DNA of 38,988 bases, taken from assembly GCF_026011715.1 (NCBI RefSeq), contig NZ_BRVM01000025.1:1-38988 (forward strand), in the 5' to 3' direction. Positions 1-7,937 of this stretch are shown in pieces. Every line of letters begins with the position of its first letter. Position 1 is the first letter of the stretch. The DNA comes from Cytobacillus sp. NCCP-133. Its GTDB lineage: Bacteria; Bacillota; Bacilli; Bacillales; Cytobacillaceae. The notes beneath the pieces were generated by a model, which was given only the letters and a program-made list of their open reading frames with translations, searched no databases and had not been told where the DNA came from. The translations under genes and the position numbers were made by a program.

Positions 1-231
1 CAGCTTTGGATTGGCGGTCTGCCCAGTTACATCAAGGCTTATTTGCCGATTTCACTCTGCGAAAGTTGAGTTAGTTAATTCTGCTTTTATCGTGCGAACG
101 AATATTTTGTTCTCATTATCCTTTCAAAACCTTTAAAACACGAAATCCGGGTTTTTATTTTCAGCCATTTTTCTATACGAAAATTTTTTAAAAAGCATAT
201 TTTCAAAAGTTAATCACCTTTTCTCAAATAT

Positions 232-1836
232 CTACTTTTGTTTGCGAGGATCAGGCTTTGGTAAAGGAGTATCTTCTCGCTTTACATTTTTCTGGCTGAT
301 TAAACGCGGACGTGAAAATAATCCCCAATGCGGAAATCGGAACATTACGTCTTTTTGATCTTCCATATTAAATGGAGCAAGCGGTGACATATAGGGTATC
401 CCAAATGATCGTAAACTGCATAAATGAAGACTAAGAGCGATCAAGCTGACAATTATTCCGAATAATCCAAAAGAGGCAGCCAGTCCCATAAAAACAAAAC
501 GCAGCATTCTTACCGAAATGGATAGGTTGAAAGAACTGACAACAAAGCTTGAAATCGCTGTAATCGCCACGACAATAACCATTGCTGCAGAGACAATGCC
601 AGCATCCACTGCTGCAGTTCCAATTACTAGTGTCCCAACAATCGAAACAGCTTGCCCGATGGTTCTCGGCATTCGAACACCGGCTTCGCGCAAAATTTCA
701 AAGGTGACTTCCATCATGAGCGCTTCGATGAAGGCAGGAAACGGGACCCCTTCTCGTTGAGCAGCCAGGTTTATGAGAAGCGGAGTCGGCAGCATTTCCT
801 GATGAAATGTCGTGATGGCGATGTAAAGTGATGGACCCAGCAACGCAATAACAAATCCGATATATCGCAGAATACGGAGAAGAGTGACAATATCTGCCCG
901 CTGATAATAATCATCGGCAGTTTGAAAAAATTGAACAAACAGTGATGGAACTATAAGTGCATGCGGACTTCCGTCAACAAAAATAGCAACACGCCCTTCC
1001 AGTAAATTAGCGGCAGTTACATCAGGTCGTTCTGTATTGAAAATAGTTGGGAAAGGTGTAAATGTTTCATCCTGAATCAACTCTTCGACATAACCGGTTT
1101 CTAAAATCCCATCAATATCAATTCGATCAAGACGCTGACGAACTTCCTCTACCACTTTGTCATTTACGATATCTTTAATATAGGCAATCGTAACGTTCGT
1201 TTTTGTAACAGTCCCGATCTTCTTATTTTCGAACCAAAGATTTTGATTGTTAATTTTACGCCGCAGCAATGCTGTATTAGTCCGTAAACTTTCTGAATAA
1301 GCTTCTTTTGGACCACGCACCGTATTTTCACTTGTTGCTTCTGACACGCCGCGGTCCTTTCCACCCTGCATTCCAATTGCAAAACCTTGTGTATACCCGT
1401 CCAGTAATAGAATGACATTGCCTGCTAACAGCAAATTAAAAAAATTTTTGTAGTCGGTTAACTCTTTTAAATCTCCGACTGCCAAAACAGACTCTTTCAA
1501 CACCTGCAAAGGGGAATCCTTAAAAGAAACATTTTTGTCTATATCAATGTCCTGCATATGAAACATTAAGGATTCCAGAATGAAATTTTGAATTGAGGGC
1601 GCATCAATTAAGCCTTCGGTATAAAAAATTCCCGCCTTTAGTTTTCTTTCCTTTCCAACGCGAACTTCCCTGATGATAATATCATCACTGTTCCCAAGAG
1701 TTTCCTTTACTTTTTTGATATTTTGACTAAGGCTAGCATTTAACTCGTCCTTCTGAGTAAGATCTTCATTTTGATTGTTTAGTGAAGACAATGATTGTTC
1801 CCGACGATTTTTAAACGATTTATTTAAGAATCTCAT
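232..1836 (-). CDS. GerA-family spore germinant receptor subunit A
   Basis: This is the A subunit of a nutrient germinant receptor of the spore inner membrane, 534 residues, the usual length for the family. The N-terminal half is hydrophilic and the C-terminal half holds several hydrophobic helices (roughly residues 310-480). Family landmarks include FVDGSPHALIVPSLF and the EALMMEVTFEILREAGVR stretch followed by a proline-rich loop and GQAVSIVGTLVIG. I place the start at 1836 rather than at the ATG at 1878, because GGAGGG sits five bases upstream of 1836 and nothing comparable precedes 1878. It is divergent from the GerB-type gene at 2134; in most Bacillus loci A, B and C subunits form one operon, so this head-to-head arrangement is unusual. 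No C-subunit lipoprotein gene is visible. Family assignment is firm; the germinant cannot be inferred. Confidence 0.93.
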   Translation of the reverse strand: MRFLNKSFKNRREQSLSSLNNQNEDLTQKDELNASLSQNIKKVKETLGNSDDIIIREVRVGKERKLKAGIFYTEGLIDAPSIQNFILESLMFHMQDIDIDKNVSFKDSPLQVLKESVLAVGDLKELTDYKNFFNLLLAGNVILLLDGYTQGFAIGMQGGKDRGVSEATSENTVRGPKEAYSESLRTNTALLRRKINNQNLWFENKKIGTVTKTNVTIAYIKDIVNDKVVEEVRQRLDRIDIDGILETGYVEELIQDETFTPFPTIFNTERPDVTAANLLEGRVAIFVDGSPHALIVPSLFVQFFQTADDYYQRADIVTLLRILRYIGFVIALLGPSLYIAITTFHQEMLPTPLLINLAAQREGVPFPAFIEALMMEVTFEILREAGVRMPRTIGQAVSIVGTLVIGTAAVDAGIVSAAMVIVVAITAISSFVVSSFNLSISVRMLRFVFMGLAASFGLFGIIVSLIALSLHLCSLRSFGIPYMSPLAPFNMEDQKDVMFRFPHWGLFSRPRLISQKNVKREDTPLPKPDPRKQK

Positions 1837-2133
1837 ATTACCCTCCAAGTCACTTCTTATATCTAGATTTTCCTGCATTAGTTGAGATTATTAGTTGATA
1901 TTAACTGCAAGCAGAAATTTTTCTAGACCATCCAGTTTTAAACAAATGGAATATGAAATTACCAGACTAAATATAAGCGACAAAATTCCGATAAAATCAA
2001 AATATCATTCTGAAGGATTTAGGGCTTTGGAATTTTTTCAGTAATTCTGACATGAAATAATAACTGAAGAATTAATAAGGAATCTATTTTTATTACATAA
2101 TAAACCTAGTTGGTTTCTTTTGGAGGCTCAAAA

Positions 2134-3233
2134 ATGGAAAACTCAAAAATTAGCCCTTGGCAGTTATTTTCATTAATAGTTTTATTTGAGCTGGGAACCG
2201 CCCTTATTGTCCCTTTGGGAGTAGAGGCGAAGCAGGACGCTTGGCTGGCGGAATTATTAGGATTAACAGGCGGTATCGTTTTATTGCTCCAATATTTTTA
2301 CTTATATCACCATTTTCCGAATTTGCTATTGACAAGTTACATCCAAAAAATTTTCGGAAAATATATAGGCTGGATAATAGCTTTGTCATACATTTTATTT
2401 TTTATCTATGGGTCATCAAGAGATTTAAGGGAATCTAGTGAACTTTTTTTGCTCGAATTTAGTGAAACTCCCATGGTTGTAATGAGCGCGATAATGATCA
2501 TGCTCGTTTGTTATGCGCTGCAACATGGAATGGAAGTGATCGCAAGAGCTGGAGAACTATTTATTGTTATAGTCTTTTCTATGGTGGTTTTGACATTTTT
2601 TTCACAATTGGTTCAAATATTGTTCAGTTTGAGAGATTGATGCCTGTTTTAGAAAATGGATGGCGCCCCGTTTTAATAACCGCATTTCCTGATCGTGTTT
2701 TTTTCCCTTACGGTGAATTAATTTGTTTTACTGTGATTCTTCCATACTTAAATAAACCGGAATATGGGATGAAATTTGGAATGGCTGCCACTATTTTAAG
2801 CGGTTTAATTTTAACTATGACCATTGTGCTTGAAATCACTGTTCTTGGTGTAAATGGATTATCGAACACTGTGTTTCCTTTGTTGAAAATGGTCGAAAAA
2901 ATAAATATAGGCGGATTTATAAAAAGCTTGGACGGTTTGGCGATGGCTGTTTTAATTATTGGTGACTTTTTTAAAGTAACTGTATTTGCTTACGCAGCAG
3001 TGATTAGTGCAGCCGACTTATTCAAAGTTAAAAGTCACCGCATGCTTGTGTTACCCATAGGAGGGATGATCCTTTATACTTCCATGGTCGCAACTGATAA
3101 TTTTATTGAGCATGCAGAACAGGGGAAAATGGTTCTTAGGTCTGTCTTTCCCCAGTTTGAATTTGTTATCCCATTGCTGTTAATCATCATCGCTTCTATT
3201 CGTATACTTTTTAGCAGCAGTAATACGGATTAA
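2134..3233 (+). pseudogene. GerB-type germination permease, frameshifted
   Basis: This encodes a GerAB/GerKB-type endospore germination permease (amino acid-polyamine-organocation superfamily), a multi-helix membrane protein that senses germinant with subunit A. Translation starts at ATG 2134 behind TTTTGGAGG. The first frame runs to a TGA at 2638-2640. The rest of the protein (PVLENGWRPV, FFPYGELICFTVILPYLNKP and the C-terminal helices) continues in the -1 frame to 3233. The switch falls at a run of seven T at 2596-2602: one extra T would restore a continuous protein of about 366 residues, the normal family length. It is therefore a recent frameshift, a homopolymer sequencing error, or less likely ribosomal slippage. 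Both halves match the intact paralogue at 4067-5182 in pattern (VEAKQDAWLA near the N-terminus in both). Confidence 0.85.
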
Positions 3234-3234
3234 C

Positions 3235-3570
3235 TTACGATGGTCTAATACTCCTATAGCCGAGCATTTTACTCCCCATTAGGCTATGGATTGCATCGTG
3301 CCTGATAACCGCACGTTCGTCTTTAACAACTTTTAAAATTATTAACTGTCTTCCACACTTTTTATTCTGCAGGATAATTTCGAGAGTATATTTGTTTGTT
3401 TTTTTTCAATCCATTTTAAAAGAACATCAACAACACGTTCATCTCCTGTATTTTCGTCAATTTTACCAAGTATAAAATAAATATTTCCCCTGGTTTCCCT
3501 ATCCTTGCTTATTTCTAATAAGAAAGGAAAAGAATAAGGAAGATTGGACCAGGAAATTTACTGGTTGCCG
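3235..3570 (-). pseudogene. Decayed HEAT-repeat-like gene remnant
   Basis: No intact gene occupies this interval, but the minus strand reads as protein-like segments in more than one frame. One segment (about 3570 down to 3349) contains LPYSFPFLLEISKDRETRG then NIYFILGKIDENTGDERVVD and ends in TAA. An in-frame TAA interrupts it near 3560. In another frame, LKVVKDERAVIRHDAIHSL runs to a TAA at 3235-3237. These alternating helical segments with DxRxxxRxxA-like spacing resemble HEAT/PBS-lyase repeats. The pieces sit in the right order for one ancestral gene with stops and a frameshift. It is antisense to, and abuts, the end of the frameshifted gerB. The family call is tentative. Confidence 0.4.
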
Positions 3571-3813
3571 TTAGATTTAAAAACAAATGTCAAGAAAAGA
3601 CGGGTGGGTACTATACTATAGGAATTTCCCTCTTGAAAAAATCAAGAAGCAAGGATGAAGGAAAATGAACTTTATGTAAGCTATCGTTTACAATACCGAA
3701 CGACCCGGATTCAGAAATATGTGGAATTTCCCGTACATGTGAAGGTGTGCAAAATACGATGCATAGGTTCAGTGGGCCAGTCCTTCCTAAAAGAAGGAAA
3801 GGAGTAAATCTGT

Positions 3814-4047
3814 ATGATTGCAATTTTAGGAATTCTTTTAGTAGTTATTGTGATTGTGATTATCGAAGTTCCTTCCCTGTTGAAAAAAGGATTAAAACGG
3901 GAACTATGGGTATTTGGGATCCTGCTCCTTTTTGGGACTGGGTTAAATATAGCCCAGGGATTGCAGATAGATCTCCCGAATCCTTTAGATTGGATTAATG
4001 TTGTTTATAAGCCATTTAGTGATTTTCTATTCGGTTTATTCAAGTAG
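3814..4047 (+). CDS. Small two-helix membrane protein, germinant receptor D-subunit-like
   Basis: This 77-residue protein has a first hydrophobic helix at about residues 2-20 (a run of I, V and L), a basic linker KKGLKRE, and a second helix at about 30-47, then a short amphipathic tail. GGAAAGGAG precedes the ATG. Some Bacillus ger operons carry a small D gene encoding a protein of about 75 residues with two transmembrane helices that modulates receptor function (GerUD/GerKD type). Size, topology and position immediately before a GerB-type gene fit that family. The gap to the next start (4067) is 19 bases, so the two are probably co-transcribed. The assignment rests on topology and context, not on a catalytic motif. 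Confidence 0.7.
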   Translation: MIAILGILLVVIVIVIIEVPSLLKKGLKRELWVFGILLLFGTGLNIAQGLQIDLPNPLDWINVVYKPFSDFLFGLFK

Positions 4048-4066
4048 TAAGGAAGGAGGGAAAGAG

Positions 4067-5182
4067 ATGCTGGAAAAAGGAAAAATTAATGGCAGGCAAT
4101 TTACAGTATTAGTCATTATGTTTACGACAGGAAGCTCTCTCTTATTAGCCCCCTCCATGCTTTCTTCCGAGGCCAAACAGGATGCTTGGTTAGCTGCAAT
4201 ACTTGGAGTGGTAGTAGGGGTATTATTAGCATGGTTATATCAATCACTGGGAAAATTATATTCCGATATGACTTTGGTTGAATATAGCGAGAAAATACTT
4301 GGAAAATGGATAGGAAAAGCCGTCTCTCTTTTGTTTTTTACTTTTTCATTTCTCCTGGCAGCACTCGTTCTTCGCAATATAGGAGATTTCATTACAACGC
4401 AATTCATGCCAGAAACGCCGATCCAATCCATCCATATCATATTTCTCATCATTGTCATGATGGGAACACGGCATGGCCTTGAAACGATAGCGCGCTCCGG
4501 AGAAATTTTATTTCCATTGTTTATCGTGTTTTTTCTTTTGCTTGTCATCTTGGCTTCTCCTCAAATCGAGGTGGAAAAAATACAGCCGATTCTTGAAAAT
4601 GGAATAAATCCCATACTGCGTAGTACCCTTCTATTTATCGGTTTTCCTTTCCTGGAGCTGGTTATTTTCTTGATGATCTTCCCCTATGTGAATAAACCAA
4701 AAGAAGCTGGAAAGGCTCTTTTCATAGGAACTTGGATGGGGGGAGTGATTATAACCCTACTGACGGCTCTGGCTATCCTGGTTGAGGGTCCAGATTACAC
4801 AACGAGAAATTTATATCCAAGCTATTATCTGGCCCAAAAAATAAACATAGGGAATTTTTTACAGAGGATAGAAGCCATCGTAGCAATCATGTGGTTTATT
4901 TCTATCTTTTATAAATTGACTATTTGTTTTTATGTATCTACTTTAAGTCTTGCACAATTATTGAACCTTAAAGAGTATCGGATGCTAGTATTTCCTTTAG
5001 GGATGATTCTTATTGTTCTTTCCATTGTAAGCAGTCCTAATATCGTTTATGTAGTTAGCATTATCCTAAATATATGGACATCTTATGCTTTAACATTTGG
5101 GCTTTTTCTTCCACTGCTTTTGTTTGGAATCGTTGCAGTTCGAAGATATGTTAAACCTATAAGTGAGGAAAAGAAAAGATAA
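4067..5182 (+). CDS. GerB-type spore germination permease
   Basis: This is an intact germinant receptor B subunit of 371 residues with about ten hydrophobic helices, an APC-superfamily-like membrane protein of the spore inner membrane. Landmarks are SSEAKQDAWLAAILG near the N-terminus, MGTRHGLETIARSGEILFP mid-protein, IQPILENGINPIL and FPYVNKPKEAGKA. I start it at ATG 4067, preceded by GGAAGGAGGG; an ATG in the same frame at 3998 lies inside the previous gene and has no ribosome binding site. It is the second B subunit in this locus, downstream of a frameshifted copy, so it may be the one that partners the GerA protein at 232-1836, or it may have lost its own A and C partners. Confidence 0.92.
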   Translation: MLEKGKINGRQFTVLVIMFTTGSSLLLAPSMLSSEAKQDAWLAAILGVVVGVLLAWLYQSLGKLYSDMTLVEYSEKILGKWIGKAVSLLFFTFSFLLAALVLRNIGDFITTQFMPETPIQSIHIIFLIIVMMGTRHGLETIARSGEILFPLFIVFFLLLVILASPQIEVEKIQPILENGINPILRSTLLFIGFPFLELVIFLMIFPYVNKPKEAGKALFIGTWMGGVIITLLTALAILVEGPDYTTRNLYPSYYLAQKINIGNFLQRIEAIVAIMWFISIFYKLTICFYVSTLSLAQLLNLKEYRMLVFPLGMILIVLSIVSSPNIVYVVSIILNIWTSYALTFGLFLPLLLFGIVAVRRYVKPISEEKKR

Positions 5183-5191
5183 ACTGGGATC

Positions 5192-5299
5192 CTAATCCTC
5201 TTGGAAATACTGAGTTAAGCATAGATGTGCATTCAGTTTTTTAAACACAGGTTCACTATCTACAATGACATCACCCATGTCAAATGCATATGAGCTCAT
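5192..5299 (-). pseudogene. Fragment of a HAD-type hydrolase N-terminus
   Basis: An ATG at 5299 opens 35 codons ending at TAG 5192-5194. The translation contains YAFDMGDVIVDSEPVF, close to the N-terminal motif I of HAD-superfamily phosphatases of the beta-phosphoglucomutase type (FDMDGVIxDSEP). The two codons after DM appear swapped or mutated (GD instead of DG), which would displace the second catalytic aspartate. Only the first tenth of such a protein is present, so this is a truncated, inactive remnant. It lies in a stretch of decayed minus-strand sequence. Confidence 0.5.
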
Positions 5300-5323
5300 T
5301 TGATTTCCGGTCTTCCTTAAAAT

Positions 5324-5567
5324 AAGGCTGTATTAAGGCTTAATGTTGATTTTTGCACCCTGCTGATTGGAGCGGAAGGTGCGAGATCCTCGAAAATGCA
5401 TTCGCATTTCCTTCGTGCGGTGTGTTTTCAATGATGTTTATTCAAAGTCCTACGGGAGTGCGGATCAAAGGGAGACCCCGGAGGCTTAGCGCTTGAGTAG
5501 GCTCCCGGACTGCCCGCGGTTCGCTGAGTGCCTGGAGCGGAAATCAACAGGCAAGTTAACAGAGCCT
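5324..5567 (+). repeat. GC-rich intergenic repeat, copy 1
   Basis: A ~244 bp element begins at AAGGCTGT and ends at AACAGAGCCT, so its ends are short imperfect inverted repeats. The core reads GGAGCGGAAGGTGCGAGA ... GGAGACCCCGGAGGC ... GGCTCCCGGACTGCCCGCGG ... GAGCGGAAATCAAC, far more GC-rich than its surroundings. Copy 2, in the opposite orientation, is at 7466-7712. Compared with it, copy 1 has a ~60 bp stretch (about 5394-5450) replacing or splitting the CTCC(T/A)GCGGGAG block, so it is degenerate. Elements of this sequence type recur between genes in many Bacillaceae genomes. Confidence 0.75.
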
Positions 5568-5568
5568 A

Positions 5569-5609
5569 AAATAAAGAGGAGCTATCAAATGAAAGCTCCT
5601 GCTCTCTTT
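5569..5609 (-). terminator. Probable terminator of a decayed minus-strand gene
   Basis: Read on the minus strand, AGGAGCT pairs with AGCTCCT around a ten-base loop, flanked by AAAGAG/CTCTTT and followed by ATTTTAGG. It lies just past the stop of the unrecognised remnant at 5620. Confidence 0.5.
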
Positions 5610-5619
5610 AATTAACCTT

Positions 5620-5880
5620 TCATTCCATCCTTACTAATTGTTCGATTTTCTCCACTTCTGTTTTGCCAGTTTCCTTATTTACTGGACTCCAATTTCAGTG
5701 AGAATTAAAGCTAGCTGCTATTTCACAAGATACCTTTTCTTTGTAACGAGCAGGATTCGCATTCTTCGCTCCAACTCCTGCAGGAAAACCATATCTCATT
5801 TCATCTGATATAGGAGCTGCGTAAGATTTTTGCCAGTAAAAATAAGAAAATTTAATAGCCAGGTAGCAATAGATCCAATG
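5620..5880 (-). pseudogene. Unrecognised decayed coding fragment
   Basis: The minus strand is open from about 5880 to a TGA at 5696-5698, then continues in the same frame to TGA 5620-5622. The translation looks coding: YWQKSYAAPISDEMRYGF and PAGVGAKNANPARYKEKV, followed after the stop by SPVNKETGKTEVEKIEQLV. I do not recognise the family. The internal stop, lack of a start and nearby fragments indicate a pseudogene. The open plus-strand frame over 5830-6069 is antisense to this and to the LysE remnant and is not supported. Confidence 0.4.
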
Positions 5881-5930
5881 CTAAGTAAGCTTTTTCAAAG
5901 GATAACTACATTGGATCTGAATGAAAACAC

Positions 5931-5978
5931 AAAAAGGGCCTGTTCCCAGTACATTAATCAACTGATGGAAAGGCCTTT
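5931..5978 (-). terminator. Terminator of the LysE-type remnant
   Basis: On the minus strand AAAGGCCTTTCC is followed by a loop and GGAACAGGCCCTTTTT: stem AAAGGCCT/AGGCCCTTT (one bulge) extended by TTCC/GGAA and CAG/CTG, with a T5 run. It sits 16 bases past the stop of the LysE-like fragment. Confidence 0.6.
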
Positions 5979-5993
5979 AGATTCAATATCATT

Positions 5994-6190
5994 TTACTTG
6001 CTGAAATATTCCAAAAGAATCGAACCGGCACTAAACACCAATAACAATGCCATTGTGATATTAAATTGATTTCTATACTTAGCCAGGAAGGATTGAAAAA
6101 TGGAACCAAAGACACTCCAGCAGAAAGTGCTGACAAAGCCAATAAAGGCAAGTAATAAAGAAAAGAAAATCAGGCTCGAATTTGATGTGT
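5994..6190 (-). pseudogene. C-terminal remnant of a LysE-type transporter
   Basis: One minus-strand frame, ending at TAA 5994-5996, reads LLLAFIGFVSTFCWSVFGSI then FQSFLAKYRNQFNITMALLL and VFSAGSILLEYFSK. This is the typical C-terminal end of LysE/RhtB amino acid exporters: a helix, an F-x-K-Y-R-N basic loop and a last helix. Only about 60 codons survive. The upstream sequence stops abruptly at the long hairpin element at 6196-6245, so that element or a deletion beside it removed the rest. The fragment still carries its own terminator. Confidence 0.65.
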
Positions 6191-6195
6191 AAAAG

Positions 6196-6245
6196 GTGCC
6201 TGTCCCCTAGTCCGGTAAAGCTATACTAGACTTGGGGACAGGCAC
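6196..6245. repeat. Long perfect hairpin, GTGCCTGTCCCC arms
   Basis: A 12 bp perfect inverted repeat (GTGCCTGTCCCC at 6196-6207 and its complement at 6234-6245) encloses a second small stem (CTAGT/ACTAG). It lies at the truncated end of the LysE remnant. It is neither followed by a T tract nor placed like a simple terminator, and it resembles small dispersed palindromic elements. Confidence 0.7.
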
Positions 6246-6338
6246 TCGTTTTTATGGGATGTACAGCAGCACTCATTAAGCCATTACTTGTTCATTTTAG
6301 CGGTCTTTTCCTTTTACGGAGCAGTCCGCACCTTTTAT

Positions 6339-7238
6339 TTAAAAAACAATCGTTTTGTTTTCATGAACAATAATTCGGTCTTCTAAATGCCATTTAACTG
6401 CTCTGGCAAGAACACTTCGTTCAATCGAACGTCCGCTCTTTTTTAGATCATTTATATCATCCCGGTGGTCAACACGCTTGATATCTTGTTCAATGATGGG
6501 TCCTTCGTCGAGATCGTTTGTAACATAATGAGACGTTGCCCCAATTATTTTTACTCCGCGCTGATAGGCTCGATCATATGGCCTCGCACCAACAAATGCA
6601 GGAAGGAAGGAGTGATGAATATTAATGATCTTGAATGGATGAGCTCGAACAAAAGCTGGCGTCAAAATTTGCATATATCTTGCTAAGATGATTAAGTCAA
6701 TATCAAATTCTTTTAAAAGCTGCAGCTGTCTTTCTTCCACTTCCTCTCTATTTTCTTTACTTGCAGGTATGTAGAAGAATGGAATTTGCAAGGATTCTGC
6801 AATTTGTCTTGATTCCTCGTGATTGCTCACAATAAGAGCGATGTCGGTAAGCAAATCACCGCTTTGCCATTCCCATAACAGTTCACGTAAACAATGAAGC
6901 TCTTTTGATACAAAAATAGCTGTCTTCTTCAATTCATAGACAAATGCTAATTTCCATTCCATTGAAAATGTTTCTGCGATTTCCTTAAACTGACTCTTCA
7001 ACTCTTCTTCCTTTGCCTGTAAACCAGGACATTCAAACTCGATTCGGATAAAAAAGGTGCCACCCTCTGGATTTGTTGAATATTGACTCGATTCAATAAT
7101 ATTCGCATCATGCTGGAACAGAAACTGCGATACAGCAGCCACAATACCTGATTGATCAGGACAATTGATAAGCAGCCGCCCCCTGTTTTTTTGACTCTCT
7201 CTAAATACTTGAAGTTGATCTTGAATAGATGAATTCAT
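6339..7238 (-). CDS. purU: Formyltetrahydrofolate deformylase
   Basis: PurU hydrolyses 10-formyltetrahydrofolate to formate and tetrahydrofolate in the cytoplasm, balancing one-carbon pools. The 299-residue protein has an N-terminal ACT domain (about residues 18-100; RLLINCPDQSGIVAAVSQFL) and a C-terminal formyltransferase fold. The catalytic region shows INIHHSFLPAFVGARPY, with the Asn and His expected of the family, followed by DEGPIIEQD carrying the catalytic Asp. AAGGAGATTCAT precedes the ATG. It stands alone, flanked by decayed genes and repeats. I see no riboswitch upstream. Confidence 0.96.
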   Translation of the reverse strand: MNSSIQDQLQVFRESQKNRGRLLINCPDQSGIVAAVSQFLFQHDANIIESSQYSTNPEGGTFFIRIEFECPGLQAKEEELKSQFKEIAETFSMEWKLAFVYELKKTAIFVSKELHCLRELLWEWQSGDLLTDIALIVSNHEESRQIAESLQIPFFYIPASKENREEVEERQLQLLKEFDIDLIILARYMQILTPAFVRAHPFKIINIHHSFLPAFVGARPYDRAYQRGVKIIGATSHYVTNDLDEGPIIEQDIKRVDHRDDINDLKKSGRSIERSVLARAVKWHLEDRIIVHENKTIVF

Positions 7239-7465
7239 ATGAATCTCCTTTTTTAATTTTAATAACTATATTAGACTTATTGTTCTGGATTTAAAAGCAT
7301 ATTTTTTTATAAAGTTATTTATTTGGCTTTTATGGGATCGTAAACATGGAGTAAAGCTGAAATCTTGATGCTAGCCCTTTCAGTGGAATGGACAGACAGG
7401 CACTTCTTCGAGTGGAATGTCTACGAGAAAGAGATACTCGAATAAGCGGCAGCTCTTTTTTAAAG

Positions 7466-7712
7466 TTGGCTCTTTGCTATAAGATTGTTGTTTTTTTATG
7501 ATTTTGTGATTAAAAAACAAAGAGTGAGGAGAGGTTGATTTCCGTTGCAGGATGCTCAGCGAACCGCGGGGCGGGCGGTGAGCATCCTCGCACGCAGCGC
7601 CTGTGGGGTCTCACCTGTCCCATTCCTCCCGCTGGAGTCTCGCACCTTACGCAATCAACCAACCTTATTTTTCTTTGTTAAAAAAGAAACAAATTTTGCG
7701 AAAACAGCCTTA
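7466..7712 (-). repeat. GC-rich intergenic repeat, copy 2
   Basis: This ~247 bp element is in the opposite orientation to copy 1 at 5324-5567. On the minus strand it begins AAGGCTGTTTTCGC, contains GGTGCGAGACTCCAGCGGGA, GACAGGTGAGACCCC and CCGCCCGCCCCGCGG, and ends GGAAATCAAC ... AAAGAGCC. Ends are imperfect inverted repeats (AAGGCTGTTTT versus AAAGAGCCAA). Internal complementary blocks such as GGATGCTC/GAGCATCC suggest a folded structure. No coding capacity is evident. Bases 7239-7465 hold nothing I recognise. Confidence 0.75.
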
Positions 7713-7780
7713 AAGTTAAATTAGGTTAATGATTGGATTCGACCTTACAGAAAAGGGACCATGTCTACCTTGCAAATAAT

Positions 7781-7837
7781 AAAGGTGCCCTCCTACGGTG
7801 AGTTAATTCTTAAACACACCGAGGATTTGGCACCTTT
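7781..7837. repeat. Hairpin element with GGTGCC arms
   Basis: AAAGGTGCC at 7781-7789 pairs with GGCACCTTT at 7829-7837, and an inner stem TCCTaCGGTG/CACCGAGGA extends it. It may serve as a bidirectional terminator near the end of acoR, but it resembles the palindromic element at 6196 in its GGTGCC arm. Confidence 0.55.
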
Positions 7838-7883
7838 TGGGCAGTCCAATGGAACCTTCCATCATACAGATACATGTCAAAAA

Positions 7884-7922
7884 CGGTTCCCTTACTTTCT
7901 TCCCGAAAGCAAAAGAACCGTC
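7884..7922. terminator. Hairpin just past the end of acoR
   Basis: ACGGTTC (7884-7890) pairs with GAACCGT (7916-7922), with an inner CTTTC/GAAAG stem. It begins 16 bases beyond the acoR stop, so termination is plausible, although no clean T tract follows on the minus strand. Confidence 0.4.
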
Positions 7923-7937
7923 CCTAGTTTCCTATAC

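Noticed and set aside
5830..6069. Open plus-strand frame of 79 codons with a TTG start
   Set aside because: It lies antisense to the LysE remnant, its terminator and another decayed minus-strand fragment, and has no ribosome binding site.
7310..7465. Possible riboswitch or gene upstream of purU
   Set aside because: No conserved riboswitch core, no long frame and only weak short hairpins are visible.
5324..7712. Composite transposon formed by the two inverted repeats around purU
   Set aside because: No transposase lies between them, purU is a housekeeping gene, and copies of this repeat type are usually dispersed singly; the arrangement is more likely coincidence.
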